Assembly: GCA_033807695.1 (NCBI GenBank)
Contig: CM066303.1
Coordinates: 1,674,001-1,738,000 of the forward strand
Source of the DNA: Daedaleopsis sinensis
Taxonomy: Eukaryota; Basidiomycota; Agaricomycetes; Polyporales; Polyporaceae
Direction of reading: 5' to 3'
DNA: 64,000 bases
The notes under the pieces are model-generated. The model was not told where the DNA came from. It saw only the letters and a list, made by a program, of their open reading frames with translations, and searched no databases. Position numbers and translations under genes: made by a program. Shown one piece after another: positions 52,513-64,000 of the stretch (position 1 is its first letter; each line of letters starts with the position of its first letter).

Positions 52513-54621
52513 TCATCGAGGGGAAGTTTGCTTCCCGTTGACCTTCGTTACCTTGGCAAGTGGGGATGCCGGAGGTGTGGCTTGTCGCGTAGGGTTCTTC
52601 GCACGAAATCCACAGTCGGAAGGAGCCAGGTCTCCGCACTTAATGTGTGTCCTATTGCACAAGACTTCAGCTTCATTCGTTGGAGATTGTTCAGACGGGT
52701 TAGTACGAACCTCATGCTGCAGTCATCGCACTCCAGAACAGGCTTCCACCCGAGGCGCTTCGCACAAACGTCACACTTTGCGCTCAGCAGGGTGCTCGAG
52801 AAGAACAGCTCCAGAGGGTTCCAAAGGCCATCCGCTGAGCGGGACGGCGAAGTGCTCCGGTCATGTGCCCCATGCAGCTCCCGGCTACTGGTACCCCGCT
52901 TCGAACCAGGCTTGATCAGCGTGAAACGGTGCACCATTGGAATCGAGGCAGACCCCCGGATCGTCGATCCGCCTTCAGTAGCGTTCGCGAGAGACATGAT
53001 ACTCGACGAAGACGCCGTGTGATATGACTCGATCGAAATCAGGGACTCCGAAGTAGTCGAAGTTGTGGGGGTAGGTCCATGTGCACCAATCGCGAGTGGG
53101 TGAGATGTGAGATCGTCTGATCCATTGGGGTTTGGAGACGGTCGGATGGTCATAATCGACGACAATGACGGCGGCGCGGTGTCGGTGTAGTTCGGCGAAT
53201 GTCCGCGGACGACCGTCGTGCTGTAATCGGAGTACGTGCTCGAGGTGCTGTCGATGAGAGGCTGCGCACTGTCATTGCTCGCATTGCCTGATTTGGTCAG
53301 CATCGTTATATTGCTGCAACTGTCATCAGACGGTGAAACTCACTATTATTCCCTTCGCTCCACGCGCTCTGTAGATCGACCTTGCTGAGACCCTCCACGA
53401 CTTTCTCGAACTCGTCATCGCTGTCGTCGTCGCTAGAGTGGGAGGCGGCCGCCTTATCGATTGAGGACGGTCTCCCGACGCCCATCCCAAAACTAGGGAT
53501 GCGGGGGGCGGCACCAGGTCTGCGAATCCCGGTCATGAACCTGACGGTTCCCAAGGAGATGTCATCTTCCGACGGACGTGCAAGGACTTCAGCCTCAATC
53601 CCCCGAAGTCGGTCCAAGATCTCCCGGGTAGTCGGTCTCTGGCTCGGAACCTGAGAGAGGCAGTCCAGAGCGAGAGAAATGAAGGCAGGAGGGCAACCGG
53701 GGTTCGCAAGCCGTCGCAGCTCGTCGTCGTCGATGTTGAATAGCGGAGGTGTGCGTCGGAATGTGTGATCGTCCGCAAGCTTGCGTGCAATGATCTCGCA
53801 GAAGATAACACCAAGAGAGAATATGTCCGTCGGCAGGTCGAATTCGTTCCCAAGCAGAATCTCAGGGGACATATACGAGTCTGTGCCACAGAACGTAAGG
53901 CGTTTGCTCTCTTCCTCGTTCCGGGCTGCGATGCGTGCGAAACCGAAGTCGGTGATCTTCAAACGGCCGTTGGTGGTCACCAGGAGGTTCTCGCCCTTAA
54001 GATCTCGGTGAATGCACTTCCGTGCGTGGAGGTATGCGAGAGCACGAGCGATATCTGTCGCGAAAGACATCCTGAGGCGCCATGGGAAGGGTTTCGTCTT
54101 GTCGTGGATGTACATGCGGAGGTTACCGCCCTCGATGAACTCGGATATAATGAAGATGCGCCCGTCGGGAGCGCGAGACAGCCCCAGGTAGAGAACAACA
54201 TTAGGGTGGCGTGCCTCTCTGGAAGGGGATAGTTTGATCGGTGGTCAGGACAGCAGGAAAGTGAGAACCACGCACTTCATAAGCCGCCATTCTCGTTCGA
54301 AGTACTTCGCGACATCATACTCATTAGATGGGAGGACCTCCTTGACCGCAACATCGATACCGAGATAGGACGCTATGTATTGGAGGTAAAAGTCAGCCGA
54401 CCCACTCGACGACCGTCCCAGTCCGACTGTCTGCCTCCAGACCCGACTCGGAGACGTTCGGCGGAACCACTCACTCTTGTAGACATTGCCAAAGGAGCCC
54501 GACCCCAGCTTCTTCCAGTCTCCTTTTATGTCCTGGGTGGCCTCGTAGGCACTAGTAGACACCACGAAAAGACACGACCACGTACCTCGTAAGGAATGAC
54601 ATCAAAGGCATCGGAGTGCAT
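52513..54621 (-). CDS. TKL/LISK-like protein kinase with C-terminal C1-type zinc domain
   Basis: The kinase domain reads KKLGSGSFGNVYK (Gly loop), then VAVKEVLPSNEYD (ATP Lys). It continues with NVVLYLGLSRAPDGRIFIIS, IHRDLKGENLLV (catalytic loop HRDLKGEN, Lys as in Tyr/TKL and Ser/Thr kinases), ITDFGFARIA (DFG), CGTDSYMSPEILL (activation segment), and FSLGVIFCEI, in lobe order from about 54590 to 53590. A Ser/Pro/Asp-rich region follows (53000-53500). Next is CDVCAKRLGWKPVLECDDC (about 52740-52800), joined across an intron to CHLKCGDLAPSDCG, with the Cys/His spacing of a C1 (phorbol-ester type) finger. The stop is at 52513. The 54621 start is a choice: an in-frame AG acceptor precedes it and further coding-like sequence reaches about 54933, so the N terminus may be longer. 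Pathway unknown. Confidence 0.8.
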
Positions 54622-55192
54622 CTTGATCTCGTCCTAGTCGCGTCGTGAGTCCTTGACGAGGGGAATTCGCGACGTAAGTTGCTCAAGGCAGATGAAGCAG
54701 ACGTGAGAGACAGTGTGTGATGTGCAGCAGCACCTCGCCGTCGTCGTCGAGAATGCAGATGGCGGTGGTGGAGAGGACTAAGCCGGGACGGGCTTTCTGC
54801 CACTGACCGCATCCTCCCAGGAAAGTGTGACCTCGTAGTCACAGACGGGTCACTTATTTGTCACTAAAGAGCTTCGGAACTGACCGAGGACGCCTTCGTC
54901 AGACGTCTGAGTCAGACGATCTGACCGAGGCATGTTACTAAGTTAGCCACACGTATATGCTGCTTGCGGATGCTCGATTGCCGATGCATGACGACACAGA
55001 TAACGAGCTTGAAGAGAGAGACCACGTAGTAGGTACAGTGCGTTCATTAGGAAAGTCTACTAATTATCCGAATTAAAGTCTTCTGGCACTGGCATTAATG
55101 TGCCATTGGTTTCCGAAAGGTTCTAACTCGCCAATCGTACACGGGATTCTATGTAACATAGAACACTACTTACTGGAGCTTGTGCTACAGGA
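54622..55192. other. possible 5' exons of the kinase gene plus intergenic DNA
   Basis: The minus strand holds MPRSDRLTQTSDEGVLG from 54933 with a GTCAGT donor, and VTLSWEDA near 54815. These could be upstream kinase exons, but phases could not all be reconciled. The remainder up to 55192 is non-coding. Confidence 0.3.
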
Positions 55193-57593
55193 TCATACGG
55201 TCTGCTGGCCAATAGTTACCCTATGCTTCTTCTCCAACGAGTCGGCAGAGGTTGATGGCCGCTCCGACTCCGGCGCAGCCGGTTCAGCCTGAGCTAGTTC
55301 AGCTGCGCCGGTATGGTCGATCGTTGGTACAGGTCCTGTAAACCAGTGCACTCCACCGTACTTGGGGAAGTAGTACCATACGAGCGAGAGCACAAGAACC
55401 CCTCCCAGGACGACCTGGTGACGTGAGCAAAGTCGTGAATCCAGTCAGGAATGTAGGATGCGCTGACATGGCAATCGGGACTTACGACGGTATAGTTCAT
55501 GTCAGTCACAGTGGGCACCGGCGTTGATGGAAAGAGGAAGACAGTGCCCATGAACGTCATCCACAGAACAGAGATGACCGCGCAGGGGAGACTGAAACGG
55601 CCAAGGTTGAATGGGCCGGGCGCGAAGTCATTCTGACCAAGGAAACGCGCAGCAATAGGAACAGCGTATGCTGTTGATTCGTCAGAAGACTTATGGGTCA
55701 GGAAGAACCTCAAGCTGGAGTTCCGCTCACCAACGTAAAGCGCAGTGATAGACATAGAAAATATAGCGTTGATTGCCGAGTCGCCCGCGAAGGCGAGGAG
55801 ACCGAGCAGTATTGCAGAGATGGCGACGAACCATACTGTGTTTACAGGCGTCCTGGTGTAGCCGTTCATCCTGTAGAGATACTTCGAGAAGGGCAAAGCA
55901 CCATCACGGGAGAATGCGAACGATTGGCGGGAGGCAGCCAAAACCATGCTAGAGCCCATCATAAACCTATTGTGGGTCCGTGGTGTATCAGCAGAGCACT
56001 GTGCGCAGTAAACGATGCTATGCGCACTGGACGATGACGACGACAGCCCATATTGCCAAAGTGCCGTTCTGACCGAAGCTATTGAAGAATATCTCTGCCA
56101 TAGGCTGGCCGATCGGACTGTTCATAATTGTGTCCAAATCCGTGCCCATGCAAAACGCCAGAGCCATGTTGATAGCTGAGTACTGAATTAGCAAGACGTC
56201 ATGGTAGCAAGCAGAGTCAAATGACGCACCCCATCCCAGCACCCCAGCGATCCCGATGGCGTAAACTATAGCCCACGGGACAGCCGTCGCGGCATTCGAT
56301 GCTTCCTCGCTGATGTGGACGCTTGAATCGAACGAACCTGACGGAACTATGCATCAGTAACATCATGTACACATTTCTCGTTGACTTACAGATCGTCCAC
56401 AGAGGAGACAGAAAGCTTAGTATGAACGCGAAGCCATTCGGCCACCCGCTGACTGTAACACGATGCTTTATGATTCAGCCTTACGATATGACATGTGGTC
56501 GGCACTAACCATTCGTGAAATTACCCAATGCGTATGAGGCACTGTTCCGGAACTCTTTGGGCGTCGCAGCAGGTAGCGCGACGATGACAGCTAGACAAAG
56601 TCTAAGGGCAGCGCCAAGGTTAGTCAGCATCCGTGCTTCACTCTGAGTCTCATGCACTCACACGATGTTGAGGACGACATAGAGCGTTTGCAGACGCGCC
56701 AGAACTCTCGTGCCGAAACAGCAGATGACAGCATGAGACAACACGACGGCAGAGTAGACGCCACTGTCCTTGATATTAGCACAGTGCGTATGACGCCGGT
56801 CGACGAGAAAACCTACAAAGTCTGAGGGTTGGTCGCGGAGAATGTCTTCCCGGACCCGATACTAGCAGCGGCGGTAATTTGAACTGCACATCCCCAGTCA
56901 ATCGATGCTACGGAAGCTATTGAACCAATGGTGTTCGCGTCTGTACAGGCAGCAGGGGAATGGCTGAGAAGTCAGACGTGACTGAGTTTTGAGAGAGTAA
57001 GATCCACGAACATCCAACTGTCCATGCAAGTAGATTACGCCATCTCGGCGATGACAGGGAGTGTGTCCAAAAGTATAGCTAGCAAGACGCACTATCAGTT
57101 GTGCATCATGATAATAGTACGAGAAGACCCACCCCTCCAGATGTAGGAGCCGCAGATGCGAGCTCTGCCATTGACATGCCAACTAATAGAATGAAGATAC
57201 TGGCTACTAGCCACTGTAAATTGTGTGTTAGCAAGCGATCTACTCAGAGGTTCCGTTGGATATGCTAACTTACTCCCCACACCATCGCAGAGGGGCCCCC
57301 ATATGGTATTGAGTAGATGAGGACTGACCTGCAGCAGCGCTGTCAGAGTTGTAACGCGTACACCACAGCCGAGGCGACTTACGCGATAGACGGAAGGAGT
57401 CCGATGATACTAAAAGCTACCCCAAAGGTCTAACATCATGGCTTCAGCCGGCGTTCGATAATGTAGAATGATGAAGCTCTACCTCCAGGCCTGTGAACGC
57501 CCTCTGAAACTCTTGCTTGTAGCCCAGGGTCGCGAGGAGCTCCTCATCCGTGCGCTCGATCGCGCTCTTTTGTTTTTGCTGCTGGACAGACAT
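55193..57593 (-). CDS. Amino-acid/GABA permease (APC superfamily)
   Basis: A plasma-membrane or vacuolar transporter of amino acids or GABA with about 12 membrane helices. The start at 57593 gives MSVQQQKQKSAIERTDEELL and LGYKQEFQRAFTGLE, the cytosolic N terminus typical of fungal Uga4-like permeases. About a dozen short exons follow with TFGVAFSIIGLLPSI, IPYGGPSAMVWG, WLVASIFILLVGMSMAELAS, APTSGG, and WRNLLAWIVGY plus SNTIGSIASVASIDWGCA. These are the signature segments of helices 1-3. Later exons include MVLAASRQSFAFSRDGALPF, TPVNTVWFVAISAILLGLLA, FNLGRFSLPCAVISVLWM and PTVTDMNYTVV. The tail is Pro/Glu/Ser-rich and ends at 55193. Substrate cannot be told from sequence. Confidence 0.88.
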
Positions 57594-58516
57594 CCTCGAA
57601 ACGCCGGGTGTATTGGAAGGTGGGGGTGGTGGGAGGAACTTGAAGGATGTCTTTACAGCGGTTGATCTGACACGGAGATATAAACGAATAGAAAGACGCT
57701 CCTGCCCCACACTCAGGCTGGGCATTTTAGGAAGGGAACTTAGTTTCCTATCTCCAACCGCGCGCCTGAAGAAGACGTGAGCGTGTGGGGCCCTCCGCGT
57801 GATAGCTTGCGAAGGACAGGCTACAGCATGGGAATCAGTAACGTGTAGGACCCAGTTGCTCAAATGCTCAAAGCTCACCCGTATGATCTTCTGAAGAATC
57901 GCTGGGCATCTCATCCCACACTGTCCCGGAACGCCGGGGAGTACGTACAGTGCGTCATAGTCCGCAGAGGAAGACTGGGGCGTCGAGTGATCGCAGCTAG
58001 AGCCTTGTTCCGGCGCACAGGCTGTCATAGTAGTACGGACGTTCCACGCACCTGACCAATGACCATGCATGAACGATTGCGAGTAGGATGACACCTCCGA
58101 GTACAGCACCTCAGGCTCTTGCCAGCCACTGATGCGAGTTCATGCCGGCATGCATAAGCAGCGATGGTCTTCCAGAGCGTGCGGCATTTGATTCCAGCAG
58201 GGAGCAGTACACCCATATAGTTGATGTCGAAGGTGCAGGTGGTACCTAATGTAAGTACCAACCCCAAGTCTGGTGGTCAACTTGAAGCTGTTGGTGATAG
58301 CGTGCGCCTCTGAACCCTCGGCATCCTCCGATTGTCCTGAATAGGAAGGAGGAGGAGGAGGAGGAGGAATTGAATTGATCAGATGTCTACCAACCTACCA
58401 ACCACAAGCATACCTCAGATCTATGTATAGGAGTGAGCCCGTCCCGCATATTCGCCCAGCAGATAAGAGTTACAGATATCCTCATAGCACGTGTCCACAG
58501 CCGCGAACATAAGGGG
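57594..58516. other. intergenic region
   Basis: 923 bp between the permease start and the stop of the MLKL-like gene. Short minus-strand frames occur but none could be tied to a family or a spliced model. A GGA-repeat tract lies at 58350-58370. Confidence 0.4.
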
Positions 58517-61500
58517 TCAATCCACAAAATCCTCCGGATGTAGCTGAACGTAGTTCAAGAACCCGTATGTTCTGTCCAAGCACCACACTCTCAGTTGGGG
58601 CTAACCCTGAAGCAGACAAAATAGAGCTCACATATCCAGCAGCGCAAAGCACCTCACTTCGTTTGGGTCAAGCTCCGGCGGCTTCTCTCCCTTGGGCGGG
58701 GGCTTCGGGACCGGCGTTTGCGAGAAGTACGGCGCGTGCTCTTCATCCGCCGACGTGAACAGGTAAAACACCTTCGGCGCAAGATCCTGGCCGGGGATGA
58801 GCATGCCGCTGCCAAACGGCTGGTGGCCGACCGGGCGACCGAATTGCGAGTGGGCGCCCGCATGGTGGCCGTGCTGGAAGGGGGGACGGTGCTGGAAGCC
58901 GCCGTGCATGGCTTGGGGTGGCTCGCCCGCGGGAGCGGGCCAGTACATGATACGCCGCAGGTCACGTATGCGAAAACGCTGGTCGACACCCGCTCTGGTT
59001 ACTGCAATGGCGAGAGCGAATTCAAGTCAGCGGATCAACGTAGTGGAAGGACGTCAGAGTAGGTAATGAAGACGTCGCTCACTGAGGATCAATTCTTCGG
59101 GCTTGACATCGTGCGTCTCGGCCATGGCTTTACCAACGTCGAGAAGATAATTCCAGGCATCGTGGACACGTGCGACCTCTATCGTGTCCACTATATGGAT
59201 CCGGAAGTCGGCTTCAGGAGATACAACGACAGTCCACCTGTAATGTGTCATTCTAGTTCCGGGTGGACAGAATATCACTAAGGGAGCTATTGACTCACCC
59301 ATATATGTCACCGGGAAGCTCGTACGGATCCATGTCATCCCACCTATTAACCCCATTTTGCCATCCTCCTTGTTTGCCTTCAGTGGTCGATGTGATCTCA
59401 AGCGACGCTAGACCATCCTTCAGCACGTTGCACAGCACGACAAACTCATCCCAGTTCTTCTCGCATGTGCCCGCGCGTTTCGGAAGATATCCGAGATCGC
59501 CCACGTGGAACTTGTGCGGCTTGATGTTCTCGTTCTCGAACCACGATTGCTGGTGCACGTTCGCGGCGAAAGCAGCCTTGCGTATTTGCCGCAGGGACAT
59601 GAGAGGAACCTCGGCAGGCTCTTCGTCGTCGTCTTCGTCGATCGAGCCGAGAAACTTGTGCAGACGCTCCTGAACGGTTGAGATGTTGTCTCCACTGGGG
59701 AGAAGTGCGCGCGCGAGGATGGTAAGGTGATTGACTTTGCGCTGCACTTCTGCCGTCTCTGTGTGCGGTCTGAGCACGATTACTGCATGTCTACTCAGAG
59801 AAATTACTCGCCGTTCTCAACCATATTGACGGGTCGTTTGGGAGCCAGTCCACGATTCGGCAATATCTGCTCTGCATGAGATATCTCGCTTAACAGTGAA
59901 GAAATTCTATGTTACTGACCGACAGATAGATGTCACGAATGGAGTGAGCGAGACCGTAATTTCTCCATGAAACGACACTGTCAATCTCAGGAGGTGGTAG
60001 ACCCATTACGACCGTCTGCTCTGCATCAACTCTATAGCTGGCGTTCTACGCCGTACAAACGGTGTCAGCCAAATATTAGAGGACGACGTGCCATAGAAAC
60101 GCTATACCTCGACATAATCCTGTATCTTCGAATTCGAGAGATCAAGCTGCCGTTGAAGATATATCGCGGCATCCTGGGTAGCGAATCATGCCACTATTAC
60201 CGAACAGTTCGGCTTGAGTACTCGTAGTGCGTACCAGCGTATCTCTAAACTGTATCAAAAGTAAGTCTTCGAAGTGTCGTCGCGTGACGATTCACCTCAC
60301 CAGTTGGAGCATCAGTTGAGCACATCTCGCCAGACTGGCATTCTTGACAGCATCTAGCAGCAGTGCCTGAGGCAGGCGTGTTTGGACTGTACGAGCATGT
60401 CACCCAATACGTTCTCGAATGTGTTAGAGAACCAGACCAGGAACCATTCACGTACCGTTTGCAAGTAGGATGAAAGGAGTAGGTGTCTCGTCATTTGAAT
60501 AACCAACCATTTGCGGAAGGTTTGGGTGACTTCGACTGTTTGGCATGTGTCGATAGAAGGACGAACGGGGAAACACTCACAAGACATTCTGAAGTAACTT
60601 CACGTCTTTGACCCAGCGCTGACGGCACGCAGTCAGCGAATGAACTGTATATACGCGCGTCCCGACATACTTACCCTCATGGCTTTCTGGCGATCACCCT
60701 CGTATCTCAACATGAGCGACTTCTGACCATCGACTTGTCCTTCAACACCGCCAGCCCACCAGCCTTCTTTGATGTTGCGAGACTTTCCTTTGAATCGGAA
60801 TTGCGACTGATGATACCTGTTGAACTTCACAGAAGTTAGACATGCGTTAAGTCGCGTGGTACACGAAGGATTATACTCCGTGATGCTCTGTTATAAGGTA
60901 TCTGTCGTCGTCGTCCTCCTCCTCCTCAACCTCGATGGTTGCCTCTAGAGTCGTATCCGAGCGTCGCTGTACTAGTTGGAAGTCTGCAGTAGTTGGGGTG
61001 GAGAGGTCGATGAGGTCGAGGGACACTTCTCGTTGGAAGATATCAAAGGTAGCAGACTGTATCCAGACATTGGCTCGATTACTGACTGGTATGCGATAAG
61101 AAAAATCGACTCACATCGGATGACCCTAGGACCGGAGACATGGTCAATCCTTCTACATCCGTAATGACCTGGGCACTGCTAGAGGGATAGGGCGGGAGTG
61201 TAGCAGATGTCGAAGGATCCCTCGAGTATGCAGATTTATTCGATGCCCCTGTTGAGCTCGAGGATGTTGCCTCCCCAACCGCGAGGTGGATGTTGATGAG
61301 GGTCGCAATCTACGAGCATACATAGATCGTCAGTCAAACGTTTAGGCGTCCAGTCAACTTGAAGTCGTCTTGCCTGGAAAGTTCTTGTAGCATCATCGAG
61401 GGCGGCATTATAATCCGTCAAAGCGTTCTCGATCGTGCTCTTACGCATTAGTCGCGCGCCCCACTTCTGATCTGCTTCTTGTTGCATGAACTTGCGTATC

Positions 61501-61941
61501 GACTCCAATGTTCTGATGAGCAAGGGTAGTTCAGGTATAGGACAATATCGCATCTGAAGAGCGTCAACCCACCCTTCAAACTTCGCAATCGCTTTGAGCA
61601 ACGACGGAGGAGCAGACTCTTCGTGGCCTTGCAGGTGCTCACGCATCTCTACTAGCAAAGACAAGCATCGGCGGGCCAGGCGGTGGCAATCATGCCTGTT
61701 CGTCTGAACATTCTAGGAGGGAATTGCGAGGGTTAGGCCCCGATGGCCTTGAGGTTATGACTCCGCGTCTCACCTTGATCGTCTCGAAGATGACGAGGAG
61801 GATCGAGGCGGCGGCCTTGGCTGGTGCAAATTGCAGTAAGTCGGCGATCTCTCTCGCTGCGGAGGAGGTCGCTATGAGTGCGCTGAGCGCGTCGTTTCCC
61901 GTCACCCGGCGGACTGGGATATATCGCGTTAGAGGTGGCAT
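58517..61941 (-). CDS. MLKL-like helical-domain protein with degenerate kinase-like segment
   Basis: About 850 residues over roughly 16 exons; the start is at 61941. Residues 1-169 (exons 61941-61774 and 61712-61374) are nearly all helical (LSALIATSSAAREIADLLQF ... LLRSIRKFM-like repeats). They end TFQ/IATLINIHLAV, the layout of the fungal MLKL N-terminal/adaptor helical bundle. A Ser/Thr/Glu-rich linker follows. Then QFRFKGKSRNIKEGWW, GQVDGQKSLMLRYEG, MRRWVKDVKLLQNVFHPNLP and FILLANVQTRLPQ resemble a kinase N-lobe, but there is no catalytic Lys, HRD or DFG. The C-terminal part has LMSLRQIRKAAFAANVHQQS, KFHVGDLGYLPK, a Pro/Gly/His-rich stretch, and a tail NYVQLHPEDFVD. The second intron uses a GC donor (61373). 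A 38-nt intron (59806-59769) removes a TAA; if unspliced the protein ends at 59803. Function unknown. Confidence 0.7.
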
Positions 61942-62674
61942 GGTTGTGCAAGACAAACTTGAAGAGCAAGGCCTGAGTTCTCGGTTACCAACAGGGTTGC
62001 TGGCAAGGGCTGTAACCAACGTCGACGGCTAGTAGATATTAGGGGTTGATGTGACAGCCTTAGCTGGCTGTTGGGAACGACATGATAAAGCCGTGGTTCC
62101 GAGTCGCGGAGGTGCCTCGAACCTGTTCCCGGCGTGCCATCTGTCAAAACACGAACGTACGGTGGATTGTTGTAGTCTGTCAGATTCACAGCCGAAACGG
62201 GTTGTATGACGACCTGCGCGATCACGTGAGCTACTAATAGAATAGAAGCGCTCGTACCAGCTCTCGGACCAGGCTCTGGCAGAGTCCAGATTCGAAACCA
62301 CCATTAATGGAGGCTATTGGTGTTGGGTGATCGCACAAGATACGCGCATGACGAAGATATATGTAGAACGTAAAGTACACACAACATTGAGAAGGGCTCG
62401 GCGAGACAGATCGGAGACAGACGGTAACAAGCGACAACCCGGATCCGTGGAGAAAACAAAAGTATGCAAGGTAAACTTTGTGCTGCTGGTACGACCTGGC
62501 GATGGTCAATGCTATATGCTAGTAGATGCGCATGGGTGTGTCGATGACGGGGTACGTTAGATGGGTAGGCAGATGAGAGAGTAGAATGCTATGGGACATG
62601 GTACCGGTATAGAATGATGACAGTCCAGAGAACTACGACTCAGAGGTGACGGCGGGGATAGTAGTATGCGCATT
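61942..62674. other. intergenic region
   Basis: 733 bp between the MLKL-like gene start and the stop of the disordered-protein gene. No supported feature. Confidence 0.45.
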
Positions 62675-63894
62675 TCATGTAGAGCACTCGACCGCTTCTC
62701 GACGCCCGTAGAGCTCCTCGATGTCAAAGCCGAGGCCCAAGTTCGACTCAGCGGAGCATTCGTAGAAGTCGGTGTTGCCAGAAGCGATTGAGACGTTGCC
62801 TTCGTCGTCCCAGTCATCGTCTCCGGCGGCGGCAGCGTCCACCATCTCCGAGTCCGTTCTGAGGCGGAAGAAGTACTTTTTCGACAGCTCAATAGTCCTT
62901 GAGTGGGCCGCCAAGTTCGTAGGGATGGTTGCAAGTTGCTTGAAGCTAGTCGAGGACGAGGAGGTTATAAAGTTCAGGACGGACCCCAGGTGGAGGACAG
63001 AGCTGTCAGGAGAGCCAGTTGACATCTCCTCGCTGGCGTCCTCGAAGATGTCAGAGTCCACCGCGGGGAGCTGTTCCCTGAAGTCGACCGTGGATTGCGT
63101 GGTGAAGAGGCCCGCGAATTCGCGGCACAGGGCAGCTAGATCCTCCTGGGAATCATTGAGCCCTTCCTCGTTGGGAGCGGCAGCAGCGAAGTTTCGCTTC
63201 GGAGGTGTTGCGAGAACGAAGTGCTTGCCCGACACGTTGGAAAGGGTCGACACGGCCTCTTCGGGCTCGTACGCGTCAAATATGCGTGGGGCAGTCGAAG
63301 ACGGCATCGGGACGTCCAGGCAGTCGCGCGTATAGATCCGTGGCAGCTCAGAGAAGTAGGTCGAGGACTCGAGCGCAGGAGTAACCGGCCCGGGGCTGTC
63401 TGGCTCAGACATGGTGGGGCTGGAGGTGGAAGATGGCGAGGACGGAGTAGAGGTCGTGTGGTGAACAGTGAAACGTGCCTGCCACGATGGAAATAGAGAC
63501 GGAGGGGTAGCAGAAGGCTTGAAGTTGTCGCGGTAGGGTATGCCATCGCAGGGGTGTACGACGATCGAGGGGATTTGTGCTTTAGAGAACACGGTACGGT
63601 TGAACATGGAGAAGACGAAGCAGCGCCTCCCGCCCTGATTATTGGCGGGAGCGGTACGTTGGGCATGGTCGATGTCAGTGACTTGAGGATCTTCTCTTGC
63701 TGCCGCACGGTCGTTGACTTGTTCGATCGCTTTCAGGACGTCGGTGACGGTGAACGGCTCGCGCTGTGCACACTGCAAGTAAGTAACGTGACTTGAAACA
63801 GCACGGGCGCTTAGTAGACTGAGAGGTGGCTGACCGGGACTGGCCTGACCTTGACTTCCTGGGACTTCCTCCAGAACATGAGGAACTTGGGCAT
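62675..63894 (-). CDS. uncharacterised acidic, intrinsically disordered protein
   Basis: Exon 1 (63894-63850) encodes MPKFLMFWRKSQEVK. A 77-nt phase-0 intron (GTCAGG/TTGCAG) leads to exon 2 (63772-62675), which begins CAQREPFTVTDVLKAIEQVN, for about 380 residues. There is no recognised domain, signal peptide or membrane segment. The middle is Ser/Thr/Pro-rich (TTSTPSSPSSTSSPTMSEPD). The C-terminal third is acidic with DDDWDDEGNVS and NLGLGFDIEELYGRRE. A helical segment around FREQLPAVDSDIFEDASEE and short hydrophobic patches could be interaction motifs. The start is chosen because the intron joins two open frames and gives a compact first exon. It could be a regulator specific to agaricomycetes; I make no functional claim. 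Confidence 0.65.
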
Positions 63895-64000
63895 CCGACG
63901 ATGAAGCGGCTCCTTGGGACTAAGAGAAGGCAACACGGCAAGGATAGGCCAGGGTAGCTCAGGTTCAGCAGGTCGGGGTCGCCCTGAGAATGTGAACTTA

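Overview
The window is nuclear DNA of a filamentous basidiomycete, most likely an agaricomycete. Genes are intron-rich: introns are mostly 50-65 nt, GT-AG with GTRNGT donors. The gene set is eukaryotic housekeeping (ER Hsp70 with an HDEL tail, a nuclear-pore scaffold protein, cytosolic LeuRS, Noc2, NatC). It also carries fungal F-box/LRR-like proteins and small degenerate transposons. I cannot fix order or species. No tRNA, rRNA, CRISPR array or bacterial-type operon was seen. Splice sites were read by eye from frame, phase and GT/AG, so exon edges are predictions.

Layout. 1-8.3 kb: 5' end of an Hsp70/actin-like ATPase gene (-), a long empty stretch, a Cbp6/UQCC2-like mitochondrial gene (+), a CACTA-like MITE, and NOC2 (-). 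8.6-17.2 kb: cytosolic leucyl-tRNA synthetase (-) flanked by two F-box/LRR-like genes (+). 17.5-23.9 kb: a SNF2/ERCC6L2-like DNA helicase gene (-) interrupted near its 5' end by a 1,410-bp LTR element that encodes only Gag. 24.5-25.4 kb: a small secreted protein (-). 26.6-27.8 kb: a small-heat-shock-protein pseudogene split by a hAT-like element. 29.4-30.6 kb: a UBE2G1-type E2 (-) with a second copy of the CACTA-like MITE inside one intron. 31.5-36.5 kb: three genes on the minus strand, a Tm-1-like/UPF0261 protein, a TIM-barrel protein and a mitochondrial ACOT9-like thioesterase. 36.9-39.2 kb: BiP/Kar2 with heat-shock and unfolded-protein-response-like promoter motifs. 40.1-48.2 kb: NAA30 (-) and Nup192/Nup205 (+) from a shared 247-bp promoter. 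48.4-57.6 kb: SFT2, argininosuccinate synthase, a TKL-type kinase with a C-terminal C1-like zinc domain, and an APC amino-acid/GABA permease, all minus. 58.5-61.9 kb: a large protein with an MLKL-like N-terminal helical domain followed by a degenerate kinase-like segment. 62.7-63.9 kb: an unrecognised acidic, disordered protein.

Most genes are unrelated housekeeping functions. The pairs whose adjacency may matter are the Tm-1-like and TIM-barrel genes, which look like the two halves of the plant Tm-1 protein, and the divergent NAA30/NUP192 pair. The most unusual content is the MLKL-like multidomain protein, the fresh Gag-only retroelement with an initiator-tRNA half-molecule primer site sitting in a DNA-repair gene, and three mobile-element insertions whose target-site duplications can be read directly.
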